A stretch of 32,777 nt of DNA from Hyphochytrium catenoides (GCA_900088475.1 FLMG01000462.1:8849-41625); one strand, 5' to 3'; shown: positions 20,991-32,768, counted from the first letter of the stretch. A program made the numbers and translations. The notes: generated from the sequence alone by a model not told the origin.

Positions 20991-22398
20991 CCCTCCTTTA
21001 GCCTCCTGTCTCTCTCCTCTTCTATCTCTCTTTCTGCACTAATCTTTCTATTCTCCTCCCTATCCTGTCTGTCTCTCTATCTGTCAGCCTCTGTCCTGCT
21101 GCATCGCATCGCATTACCGGGGCTTTCCAAACTCTTAGACATCCAAGGACTTGGGACAGTGCGTGTTAGCCTCTGAGGGGAAACATAGGAGGAGCTCCCC
21201 TAGCAGGAGGAAAGTGACGTAGAGCTTAGCATAAGAACATAAGAAGGAGAGAGAAAGCGACGACTTCCGCCATCAGGCCAACATCTTCCCTTCTTTCTTC
21301 TTTGTATCTCATTTGTCTGTCTCTCCCTCTTCCTCAACCTCTTCATTTTCTCGCAATCAAGTTCTGTTTATGGAATGCCTGCCCTCTGCAGCTGACTTTG
21401 TGAGGCTGAGCTAAAATCTAAGATGATGACTGACGAGCTGGAAGCCCATGCTTCTGATCATGACGGGAAAACTCCCATCACTCTCCCTCCGTAGCCGATT
21501 GTCTCTCTCTCCTCTCTCCCTCGGTGCTCTGCCACTCTTTCTCTCTCTCTCTCCATTCGTTTTATAAAAGTCTTCACTGTTCCTCACTCTATTCCTTCCT
21601 TACTCCTTACTCTCTCCTTGCTACACTTGTACGTCTACCGGCCTACCAGTGCACAGTGTAGCTGGACTGTCCAGCTAAACGCCAGAGTCTGATGGGCTGC
21701 CACTTTCTATGATGCTTGACAAGAACTTTCTGCGAAGAGCGAGAAAAGCAATAGGATATTCCTTCTCTTCCTTCCACTGTCTCCTCTCCGTCTGTCTCCC
21801 GCTTTCTCTGCTGATTAATGCTCTGTCTCAACTCTCTTCTCTCCGCCTCCCATACCACATGCTCAATGAAACAGATCTCGATCAACGGTCAACCAGAATT
21901 ACCGTTGACGTTACCAAGCAATACTAGCATTCGCGTGTAAAATAGAAAGAGAGAGAGAGAGAAGAGGCACAGAACATCAGGGTCCTTTGTAGACGAACTT
22001 GCGGAGCCAGGGGCGAGAGAAGAAGCTAGAAAAGATTTGAGGAAGTAAAGCACATTTCCATAGAGAATACCAAGGAAGCTTCCGGCAGTGTGGCTTGTAG
22101 GCCAAATGCGAGGAAGTGGGACGCGTGCTTCTTTCACTTTCTTCTCTTGCCTTTGCACTGATTGGTCTGTTTGAATGCTTGGAACTGAATCGCCAGGGAC
22201 GTGTTGCGGTGCCATGTTGGAAGCGTATCATCATGGAGAGACCAAGAGGTGGAAGGACAAAAGAGATAGAGAAGGAAGAGATATTTGCTAGGCATGAGGA
22301 CAAGGAGGAAGGGCTGCAGAAAGAGTGACGACAGAGATAAATGGGGACAAGAAGGGAGAAAGGGAGAACTGTGGAGGCTCGCATTCGGCTGCCCTGAA
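20991..22398. other. Low-complexity and unassigned DNA right of the gap
   Basis: 20991-21080 and about 21480-21560 are CT-rich. Overlapping frames on both strands between 21640 and 22400 (for example the minus-strand frame ending at 21977 in WLRKFVYKGP, and the plus-strand frame 22116-22328 ending ARHEDKEEGLQKE) look partly protein-like, but they conflict with each other and I could not build a consistent spliced model. Confidence 0.4.
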
Positions 22399-22811
22399 AT
22401 GGATCTCTTTGCTTTGCGCACAGCCGAGAGAGCCAGCTTCTCCCTTAACAATGGAACCATGGTGAGAACGGAAAGAACATTCTTCGCTTCCGTCCTTCTT
22501 TCCTTTTCCCCATCAGTTCCTTCGACTTCATGGAAAACTCCGCATGAAGGGTATCTGAGCTGTCTGGCGGCTGCTTTTTGGCTTGCAACTACTGTCAGCA
22601 CCAAATGCAGTCACCAGCCAAGCGTTTCAGGTAAAGGCGGTCTAAGGAACAAAGGGCGATAGATAGTAGCATGTCAGAATGAGCGATCTCTGTCCGGACG
22701 ATTATGTCCTTGTGCCCCTCTTACGAGGCCGCTTTTCTTGGGTTCCAGGATGGTCGCATGCTCGTGTTCTTTGGCAAACGACGTTCATCGCCTGAGAAAC
22801 TGATTCCTTAG
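22399..22811 (+). CDS. Candidate small four-exon gene, unknown function
   Basis: Low-confidence model resting on splice signals rather than homology. Exons 22399-22461, 22517-22550, 22599-22630 and 22749-22811 join in frame through GT-AG introns of 55, 48 and 118 bases (ATG/GTGAGA..CATCAG; AAGG/GTATCT..TGTCAG; TTTCAG/GTAAAG..TTCCAG). They give a 63-residue basic protein: MDLFALRTAERASFSLNNGT, a basic middle (FLRLHGKLRMK), and an end DGRMLVFFGKRRSSPEKLIP. The frame is also open upstream of 22399, so a longer N-terminus is possible. An alternative last intron (22764-22811) would bypass the TAG and continue into a 60-codon frame beginning ISFFSNTKHTYIVEMPERRS. The 48-base introns are shorter than those in the firm genes here (smallest about 55). 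I do not recognise the family. Confidence 0.3.
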
Positions 22812-23208
22812 ATATCCTTCTTCTCGAACACGAAGCACACCTACATCGTAGAGATGCCTGAGCGTAGAAGCCTTCATTATAAAGAGGCTTTCAGTCAGTC
22901 TTCAGAGAAAGAAGACACACCTCTGTGTGTCCTTCTGCCCAATCTCAAAAACCGATTGTCAGGCAAGGATCGCAATATAAAGAAGCGCTGCTAAGAGAAA
23001 CAGAAGAATTTACAGGGTGGAAGAACGGCAAAAGAATAAGATGTGCAAATCCAAGAAGAAAGAGACGATTGACCTCGTTATCAAGCGATGAGAAGCTCGA
23101 GTCGTGAGGGAGACAGACCAGCGGTTTAGGAGGGACGTGATCTATTAATCCCTCTATTCTTCTGATAAATAATGTGAGCTATGTGCTCCGCCCATGGAGA
23201 AATCTTCC
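22812..23208. other. Spacer before the CEP164-like gene
   Basis: Holds two overlapping plus-strand frames of about 60 codons (starting at the ATGs near 22854 and 22925, ending near 22993 and 23107) with charged, non-repetitive translations. Either could be a terminal exon of the candidate gene at 22399. The right end is the 3' flank of the minus-strand gene stopping at 23209. Confidence 0.35.
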
Positions 23209-26200
23209 TCAGCTAAACTCTGCAGCCTTTAACTCTGTCGGAGAAAGGAGATCAGTGAAGGGGCTGCCGTCATCCTCAGATGGATCCGACAGATGAAACT
23301 TCTCCAGCTCTTTCTCAAGATGGCTCTCTCCTCGCTTTCTCTCTTCGTTTGTTCCTATATCTCTATCTGAGGCGAGCTGCTTGAAAATGCTCCGCATCCG
23401 CATGTCCAGGTAGCGCACACTGTCAGGGTCAAAGTCAGATGTTGTCTCCAGCTCGGACATCTGCTCCACTGCACCCGGAGGAAAATTGTTAGCACAGCTA
23501 GCATGTTCTATTGTTTAGCCTTCCCATGTGAGAGCCCCGAGGAGCTTACATGCTTCTCTGGCATCTTCTAGCATTGATTGGTGTTCTTGCAGAGCCTTCT
23601 CTTCGTCCTTAACAGCCTGAACTTGTCGCTTTAGGTGCAGGACTCTCTATAGACACAGAGGTAGATAAGTAACTTGGCGACTGTTTTGTCAGTGTTAGGG
23701 AAGCTACTAGACATAGGCTCATGTTACCTAGCGCAAGAACAGACAGAGCAGTGCAAATGGCAAAAGTCAAGAGGCAGAAGTAGTCCTTTCAATAAACACT
23801 TGTCGGCTTTACCTTGTCAAGTTTCTTTCTCATCCCCCTTAGCTGTTCCCTTGCCTGGATGTCATCGTCCTCAAACGCTCGAGCCAACTTTCTCTTGTTC
23901 TCTCTCCACCGAGAGATGTCTTTGCCAAGCAGCTTCTGGGCTGCCTTAAGCTCTTGGCGTCTTTGGTAAAGCGCTTTCCTCTGCGATTCATGTCTTGCTG
24001 TCTCCTGTTCAACTTCCCGGTGAGACAGCACGCAAGCGCGAACGGGTACAGAAAAAGAAGGGGAGCAGAAGATAGACATAATCGTCACCTCGCTAATCTT
24101 CCGATTCCAATAGGAGACTGACATCGGGAACAAACTTGGCGCTTCTTCTAAATCAAGCGGACTCAGGGCATCTGCCTCCTCTTCAGAGGCTGAAGGGCTG
24201 GAAGATAAAAGGTCGTGTGGACTCGGCAAGCTAGAGACAGGAGAAGCAAGATCTGCTCCCTCGGCTCTGTCCTCTTCGCTCCTGGCCCCTTCGCTTTCTT
24301 GACTGTCGTCAGAGAGAGGAGAGAAAGGATCTACTTCTGTCCCCAGCTTCGCCGATGAAGCTGGAGAAGAGAGGGAAGGCGACAGAGTCCCTGCCATCTG
24401 TGTAGAAACAGAAGAAGATCTCAGTAGCATTAGGTATCCAGTGATCAGAAGAGAGTAAAGCTTACCTCTAACTCGTTGTAAGCCGAGGTCCCGCTACTCT
24501 TTCTTCTGTGGTGCACTGCCCTTTTCCCATTTCCACTAGAAGGAGATTGAGCTTGACGCACAGAATCCATCTCTTGCTTGAGCATCTGCAGCTTCCACTC
24601 CTTATTCTGGACCGCAGTCTGAGAAGAGGAGACACAGTGAATGTAGGAACTTATAAAGAGTGACAAGGTAGAGCTTCAATGACGGATTGATGCAGCGCAA
24701 GGAAAGACGATTCTGTGATTTGCGGGGCGCCGAGGGCGAAGCAAGGAGAGACACACGGGGCAACCTGTGCATCAAAAGAATTATCTGCTGAGAGCTGAGC
24801 GGTCAAACCCCTTCACAAACCTTCATAGTTGACAATTTGGCGTTAAGCCTCTTGTTCTCACGGAGGGCAGCTTCTAGCTTGTGTTGCACCTCTGTTCTTC
24901 TCTCCTCTGCAGCCTTCAAGAGGGATGACTTCGTCTTTAAAGAGTTCTTAGTGAGGGAAAGAGACTGCCTCAAAGCGGAGAGTCCTTCCCTAGCTTTCCT
25001 CTCATCTTTAGCCCTCTTTCTCACTTCTTCTAGCTGCTGCTCTAGAGCCCTAACACGGCCAGCCAGCACCTCCTTCTCCTGTGCAAGAGTTGGGACAGAT
25101 CAGACAAACGCCATAAGGCTTTAGACACTAGAGACTGATAGAGGCAACAAACCTCTGCAGTGAGGAGCGTTCGCACATAAGAAAGAAGCGCAATAACCTA
25201 GCGCGACACCCGTGTCAGTAACATACTCTCACCTTTTCTGCCTCTCGTATCCTCATCTTACTGGTGACCCTTTCCTTCAGTGTGTGCTCCTGTTGGCGTC
25301 TCAGGGAGTCTCTTTCTGCTATCAAGTTTTCCATCGCCTCCGACGCCCGACGGATTTTGTCTCTACTGTTCAGCAAGTTCTGAGGGCATTCGAGGGCAAG
25401 AACCGGAACGATAGTCATAAGCAACGGAGAGGGATGGTAGACCCAACCGTAGCTTTACCTTATCCGTTTCGCGACGCTCCGCCAGTGCCTTCCTGAGCTT
25501 CTCTATCTCTGATCGAGCCGCTTTGCTATGGTGCTCTAGCTTCTTCAGCTGCTTATTTTTGCTTTCGAGCGCGCCTCGTGCACGCTCTAGCTCATGTTCC
25601 AGCTTCTTGTGCTGTTTATCTCTCTCTTTTGTCCTCTCCTCCAGGTGCGCATACTCCGTTTGAACGTGTTCCGCTTCTCTAGCTGTGGAGTTCATAGTTC
25701 GCCTGGTGATCTCAAGCTCCTTTGTGAACTCTTTTAGCCTATAACAGGGAACGGAAGGGCGAATAGGTTAACGTGAAAGGAAGACATGAAAGGGAGCCCA
25801 AAAGGGGGGAGAGAGGGAGTATATGTGAGCCTTAACTCATAGTGCGATTGCCTAGTCAAGTAACAACCTTTGTTCATTCAGCTTCTTCTCTTGCCGTAAC
25901 TTCTTGAAGCTGCTGAGCAAAGCGTTGCTTCTCTCTTCTTGACTTTCCAACGCTTCCTTTCCACTTGCCACTTCTTGTTCAAGACTGCCGATCTGTCTAT
26001 TGCAGTCATAAAGCTTGTTCTGCAAGGCAGAGAGTTCCTCATCTTTGGCGACCTGCAGTGGGAAAAGGAGGACGGGGTGTCAGAGGGCAAGAAAGAGTTC
26101 GAAAAGTCAAGGAAGTGAAAAAAGAGAACAAGCTTTATACTTTGCACACTGCTTCTTTACGTGCCGCCTGAGTTTCTTACCGTCTCTTTTAATATGTTGC

Positions 26201-29200
26201 TATAGAGGATGCGGTTCTGACGAGCTTCATACGTCACTCTCTCAGTGAAATCCTTGCAGGACAAAGCAAGATAAGGATGCCTTTAGTGGCAGCGTCGCTC
26301 TTGCTCTAGCCACTTTCCATCCCTTCTTTTCCACAATACCCCATTCCCTCTCCAACGCTTTCCCATTAGCTATGCATTTCTTGACGTTGTCAACCTACCT
26401 GAAGGTCGCCATTCTCTCCAACCAACTTTGAATACTTCTGCTCTAGATGCAGCTTATCCTGCAGGATCTTTGTGATCCGCTTCTGCAAAGAAAGGCATTG
26501 GATGTTGCGATTAACATGTCAGGCAAGAGCGGAACAAGCAGATAAGACGTCAGCATAAAGGGCCAAACTACAATCAACTCCATCTTCATGCGCTAAGACT
26601 CTTCTCAGTTTGCGATTCCTAGAAGGCGCACCTCATACTCCTCATCCAGTGCTATCTTCTCCTTCTCTACGCCGTTCAAGCCCATCTCATCTCCAGCCTT
26701 CGCACGGGACCGGATCTAACGTAAGATGGAGAAGCGGTTGGTCAAAGGTAAGTAAGCTGAGTGGGCGAAAGCTTGAGCTCAATAGTCCACAACGAATAAA
26801 TCGACCGCTAGGGAAAAGAAGCAGCAGAACGTCCCATCAGGGTTAAAGTGCCATCGGCTAAAGTCTTTACTGGACCAAGAATATCGGAGGAAAGATAAGT
26901 GGAACGTTAGAAAGGCGCATCTCTACCTTGAGCGAGAGAAGATCATTCTCCTCGGCAAGCTGGTTACTTCTGAGGCTCTCCTTTAAAAGCCGATCCTGAG
27001 CAATCTTCAGTTTCTTGGTCATCTTCGAGACCTGTCTCTTCAATCCAGCTGCACGGCTCTCAGCTTCCTACAGGAGCAGACAACGGATGCATAAGCTCTT
27101 TGACTGGCAATAATCTCTCAACCGTATAGGAGAAACTTGAACTATACAAGATGGGACTGCAGTCGGTGTCATTAAGGGGCGTCATGGCTAGGGGCAAGGA
27201 AATGAGCATTGGCCGCAGAAGACGGGCATGACGTACATCTTTCTCGTGCTCCCACTTGGTGGCGGAGTTGTGCAATAGTTTGAGCTCTTCTTGGAGCTTT
27301 AACATCCGTGCTCTGTCCCCATCCATCTCTACGCCCATCATTCGGATCCTCCCTTGCGCCATTTCCAGGTCACTCCGAGCCTTGTTTAGGTTAAACTGTA
27401 CAACGGGACAGAAAAGGGCAGCAGACCTGTCATCTACCAAAAGCTCGACACACAGCTAGCGAATCCAGAAGACAAAAAGAAAGAAGGGCAGGGGCGTATG
27501 GATAGGGTAATGGGAACAGAGCTGGTCATCAAGAACGTACCCGGGACTCCACGCTGTCGTGTTGCAGTTCATCAAGCTCTGATCGAGCAAGGGACAGTTG
27601 ATCTTCAGCTTGCCTTACGGCTTCTGTTAGTTCTATGCTTTGGCCCTCTTCCTCTCCTTCCGGAAAGCCGGGAGACGTCTGTAATTGCGCATGCTATTAA
27701 GCCTTTCGTACCCGCCTTGCCCCTTCATGCTTTCTCTTACCTGTGCAGCCACCTCCCGTGCTTCCCTCTCTTCTTCAGCCTTCTGTTCCTTATCCTCTCG
27801 TTCAGCCTTCTGTCTCTCGTGAGTTTCTCTTAAAATCGCAAGTTCTGCTTTGCAAGTTGCAAGCTCCTCCTGGAAAGGTACGGAGCATAATCATTTGAAC
27901 ATTAGGGTACCTCCCTGCTCTTCCTCTATCTAACTCTCTCACCTCGAGCCGCATCTTCTCTAAGTTGGATGTCTCCTTTTCTTCTCTCAATGAGTCTAGC
28001 TTCTATGGAGTTCCAGACGTTAGATTCGACATTGAATGACCAAGGAAGCATCGGCCTGTTTGAGGTCAAAATCCACAGACCTTCAAAGCTTCCAGGTCAC
28101 GTTTTCGCGCCTCGTGCTCCTTCCGCAAGGATGATACCGTCCTTCTGAGTTCCTCAAACTCCTCCTATGGATTCAAGAAGATATTGGATGGACATGAGAA
28201 GTCAGAATCTGGGATTCTCTTCCCAATCCTCCAGATGGCGGTAGTGGAGGCACGGTTTGGCTATGGTCCATACCTCTAAGTCCATTCGCTCTTCCATATG
28301 CTTTTTCTCGTGCTCTTCACGCAATGCCGAAAGCTTTTCCTCTGAACTTCCCTCGATCTTGTGGAAGGTACGATTGGTCAGTTGTATGAGAGATGGAGGT
28401 TGAGAGGAGAGGAGAAACCAAGGCTTAAAGGAGAATATAGGAGCTGTGTACCCACCTCTTCCTGTGCTTTCTTCAGTTTCTGCTCATGCGTGAAAGAAAG
28501 GAGAGAAGTATGAGAAGTCAAGAGCAGACGACAGGGTAAGGCCTTCTCGTTAAAAGACTGACCTCTTCCCATTGTCGCCTTATGGCCGACATTTCTTGGG
28601 CAAACTGCTGCTGCTGCTTCTCATCTTCTTCGGCAAGACGCTGATTGACAAAAATATGTTCAAGTTTGATTAAACTCCATGAACCCTGACCTTCCCAATA
28701 TCCGTCTTCTTTCTCATCTGCTGGCTAGCAGGTTGCGCTTACCTTTCTGCTCTCGTCTGCCTTATTGGCAAGGTCGAGCTCCAGACTTTTCTCCAGTTCC
28801 TTAAAACGGGCTTGACGGCGTTCTTGCAGCTTTTTCTGATGTCTTTCAACTTCCTCTTCCTGTCCATTCAAGCCGGAGTCAGTACCTCTCTCCTTACTTC
28901 TGGCCCTCTCGGTCCTCTTTGATGCACGCGCGAAATACCGCCCTTTCATTTTACAATCATGGCGCTGCTACAGCTTAGCCCTTCTCGGAAGGAGCTCCTC
29001 ACGCCAGAAAGTCGGGTGCTTACCAGTTTCTTTGGTGCCTCAATCTCAAGCTTACGGCGCAGCTCCTGATGTCGTCGTTCGGCTTCCCGCCGCTGATTAT
29101 CCTGTTTAGAGAGAAGGGCCAAGCAGAAAAGTAAAGGTTGGACAGAGGCCAATCTTGCCGTATGATGAGCAAATCTACCAGTTCTTTGCCAAGATTCTTC

Positions 29201-31959
29201 TCTGCTGTCCTTAGCTCAGACTCTAGATCATGCCGAGCTTTCTTCCATTTTCTCATCCTCTCCTTCATGTACTTCTCATGCTTCTCCCGCTCTCGCTGCA
29301 TTTAACTTTGGTCAGGAGAGACTAAATGAGATGCTTCCTTAGTAAAGATCTAGTAGTACCTCTCTTCTTTGCTCATGCTCGGCCTTCTCTGCCCTCAGCT
29401 GATGTTCAAACGTTGTCCTTTGATACTCAATCTCCTTTTGCAGACCCTGCATCCAATTGAGATTAGAGCTGCCTTCAAACTGGGTTTTTAACTTGTTCCA
29501 GCTACTTTCTGCTCCACTTGACGCTTTCCCCTCAGGCCACAGATTGTGTTCAACATAAGCCGTCACCTGAAGTTCTTTCTCTAGATTGAGTCTTCTTTCC
29601 GTCACTGCGTCTTCTCTCTCTTTGGAGGTCGACTCCTGCTCTTGGGTCTCTAACGGCTCCAGGTCGAGATCGTCAAGGTCATGGATTTCGCGGAGATCAC
29701 TTGGTCGGAACTCTGTAAAGACCTGGAAGAGGGAGACTATGGATTGAGAGGGCGTCCCAAGGGAGAGGGGAACAGACAAGTGAACAAGACCCAGCACGAT
29801 GGGCACTGGATCCCTTCAAAGCGGATGCGGCATCAAATATGATACTTGCCTCATCTTCGTCCTCATCGTCCTCTTCCTCCTCGCTCACTTCCGCTGTAAA
29901 TTTGCCATACCGTGAGCCTCTGCGTTTCTGATCAATTAACCGTTTTTCATTTTTGCCACTGCTGAAGCTCCAACGCTCTCCAGAGTGCTTTGAGTCTGAC
30001 CCTGTCTTCGGTCCCTTGAGAAGGCAAGTCAAGACAATGATCAAGAAGGAGAGAGCGGAGAGTGTGGGAGGGACAGGAATGAGAGTACGCTAAGTCTCAT
30101 GCTGAGATCAAAGAGATAAGACAGAGTCAAGCTCACGGTGTGACTCAAGGATTCGCTGCCACTCTGCTCATCCTGGGAAGTGAATATTGGGGGAAGGAGT
30201 TGCCAAAGTTAGTCCTTGCTCACACATATCTTCTGACTAACGATGAGCCCGCGAAGAGCTTTACCTCTTTGTCCAAGGAGTTGCTAGAGGCTCGACGAGT
30301 GTCCGTCGAGAAACTGACCCGGAGCTGCTCCCCCGAGCTCTTGGACTTGAAGCTTCCGGCCTCTGCGTCATGGAGCTGTCCCAGCTGTACTCCTGTCTGC
30401 ACCTAGAGTGCCGGCAGTGCGGCCACAAGAGATAAAGCAATTCAGAGCCAAAGCTTTGTGAAGGAAAAGAAAACATTAGGTGGAAGAGAGAGAACGAAGG
30501 AGATGCCATCCGAGAAAGGAAACGGAAACATGGCCAAATGCCAGAAGAATAGATAATGATATCCCTTCAAGTTCCACGTCTGAGCTTCATTCACGAGTGT
30601 AAGGCGACGAACGGTCTCGGAGAGAAGGAAAACGCGCCAAACAACTCAATCGGAGAGGTGCGCTCTGAAGCGAGCGGATTTGGCTGTGTCAGACCTCAGA
30701 GTTTGTCGTCCCCGTCAAGTGCTCTGCCGTGTCGGCGCTTCCAATGCTTGTCCTCTCCGAGCTCTTTCTATCAATCTTGCTAAGCGATGGGTCAACCTTT
30801 CTATTCTCTTCGCTTTCTTCACTCTTCGACTCATTTCCTCCCTCATCTCCGCTTGTTATCCTCTGTAGATTTTCATGACTCTCGCTTGCGGCGCCCTCTG
30901 CCCTGCGGGCGGCTGCCTCTCTCTTCTTCTGCTGGTAGAGGTTGCGATAGTACTGACATGGCATTCGGCGAGCGGATGGCGGAAAGAAAGACAGAGAGTC
31001 AAGTCAGGTGGTGATCACCTTCGAGAGATGGAGAAGCCTTAAGCAGTTAAGACCGAGGAATAGGGTACCTCGACGGAGAGAAGAGAAAGGAAGCACAGAA
31101 AACTAGCGAAGAGAAGGCCCCACACAGCAACACCAGGTAATGGCTAGATATATACATAACACGACTGGAGAGAGAAAGAAAGAGAGAAGAGAGAGAGGGA
31201 GGCTTAACAGGGGCAAGGAAGGGAAAGGGGGAGAAGAGCCAGGCAACGGCATGACCTACATGGCCTGTGGGGCCAGAGAGTCTAGCGCAGAGAGAGAGAA
31301 AAGAGAGACGGAGAGGAAAAAAGAGAATAAGAAGGAGAGAGAGAGAGAAGTTCAGGAAGGCAGAGGACAAGAAGAGGATGGAGGCTGCTTCACCTCGTCG
31401 CACGGGTGGTCCCACGTGGCCTCTCCCGTGACCACGTTCATATAATAGACCTCGTCCGTTTCAATGACCTTGCAAGGCTTCCAGTTGGGATGAAGTGGAG
31501 CCTGAGGAAGGCGAAGGTGGCGCAGACGGGAAGACAAAAGAAGCTCAGCCGTAGCAGCGAACAGAGTATGCCTTTATTACGAAGAGAAAGAGAGGAGAAG
31601 AGAGAGAGAAACAGGAGAGAGATGGCGAAAGGAAGCTTGAAGAACGGCTGACGCAGGGCAGGAGGAGGCGGCAGGTTTAGAACTTGAGCCTATAACGTCA
31701 CGAAGCGCCATAAAGAAGAAGGAGAGCGCTAGATGAATGACAACACCGCAAGAGTGATAGAAAAATAAAAGGAAGAGACAGAGCAACTATAGAGTAGAGA
31801 GCGGCCCTTGAGCGTAAGACAGAGAGCCTACAGTCTCCGGAGAGCGGAGAGAAAGAAAGAAAAAGAGGGGGAGGAGAGAGAGACAGAGAACAAAAATAGA
31901 GAGAGAGAGAGAGAGAGAGAGAAGAGAAAGAGGGAAAGAAAGAGAGAGAGGGAGGGAGG

Positions 31960-31990
<31 letters not shown>

Positions 31991-32291
31991 AGAGAGAAAC
32001 GGTGATTCTGGTTACCTTCAGTCCATCACGTGCAATCCACAGAAGGTCCTTCTCATTCTCAACGTCGATGCCCAAGAACTTGGCATGCTCGACAATCTCT
32101 TCCTCCGTTGGCTCATAGTCAAGATCAATGACTTCTTCTAATATGACGCTGAAGGGCTGAGCCCTCTCGTTGTCATCCAGTTCTCCGTGAGCTTCTCTCT
32201 CCTCACCACTGCCTTCAGGCCCAACCTCTTCCTGAAGTTCTTCCTCCTCGCCCTCGTGATACATCTGTCGCTCGGCATGGCCGATCTTCAT
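23209..32291 (-). CDS. CEP164: CEP164-like centriolar distal-appendage protein, 32 exons
   Basis: CEP164 sits on distal appendages of the mother centriole and recruits TTBK2 to start ciliogenesis. Exons: 32291-32016, 31501-31394, 30952-30695, 30402-30265, 30172-30137, 30014-29850, 29722-29567, 29446-29360, 29295-29179, 29101-29024, 28859-28743, 28640-28563, 28479-28456, 28357-28274, 28164-28081, 28002-27943, 27869-27741, 27678-27541, 27395-27237, 27067-26927, 26715-26632, 26482-26399, 26252-26181, 26052-25868, 25738-25459, 25379-25233, 25078-24821, 24618-24466, 24397-24089, 24004-23813, 23646-23550, 23468-23209; 1517 aa (human about 1460). Residues 47-92 (VILEEVIDLDYEPTEEEI, LGIDVENEKDLLWIARDGL) and the WW domain (W99, YY111-112, W122, ending DHPCDE) match the CEP164 N-terminus, then YYRNLYQQKKREA. 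A Ser/Glu-rich region is followed by a nearly continuous Glu/Lys/Arg coiled coil from about 328. Exon 6 uses a GC donor. The first half of the N-terminus carries an acidic extension not typical of human CEP164. Confidence 0.92.
31155..31380. repeat. GA-rich tract in CEP164-like intron 2
   Basis: (GA)n-rich on the + strand, so CT-rich in the pre-mRNA sense of the minus-strand gene. It lies in the intron 30953-31393 and ends just before the donor of the WW exon. Confidence 0.8.
31833..32000. repeat. GA microsatellite in CEP164-like intron 1
   Basis: Long GA/GAAA/GGGA run on the + strand inside the intron 31502-32015. In the sense of transcription it is a polypyrimidine tract starting about 16 bases after the exon 1 donor. 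Confidence 0.9.
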
Positions 32292-32602
32292 CTTTTCTCT
32301 CTACGGCAGCAGCAGCAGCAGCGTGTGGCCATTCAAGGAGGATAGCGGCGATGGCTCCGTGGCCTCCTATGGCATATCGTGCAGCAACCAGACGGACGGA
32401 CTCGTAGGTGCCCGGGCCAAGATGTGTTGCTTTGAAGGACGCATGCCCGCGGTGATACAGCGAAAGGCGTCTTTGGGGGCACTTCCCCAGGCAGTGTCAG
32501 GGACTACAGCGTGATCTTAAGGCGCTTCTGGGCCTACAAGGGCGCAGTTGTTTGGGCAAAGAGAGGACCTCTAGTGTCCCAAAGGCTAGCGTGTGCGCTA
32601 TT

Positions 32603-32635
<33 letters not shown>

Positions 32636-32732
32636 TCTGCAGATGATCTTCCAGTTGATGAACTTCGGAGTCAAGGCAGGTCTCTGCCGGCGAAGGGGTA
32701 AAAGGAGCTTGAGAGGAGAGAGAGATGAGGGC

Positions 32733-32768
<36 letters not shown>

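Noticed and set aside
20513-21176. Plus-strand frames of 160-206 codons
   Set aside because: They run through 344 undetermined bases and CT repeats; nothing supports coding.
31698-32015. Continuation of CEP164 exon 1 into Leu/Ser/Phe runs
   Set aside because: The frame crosses the GTAACC donor at 32015 into an intronic microsatellite; family homology resumes in the WW exon at 31501.
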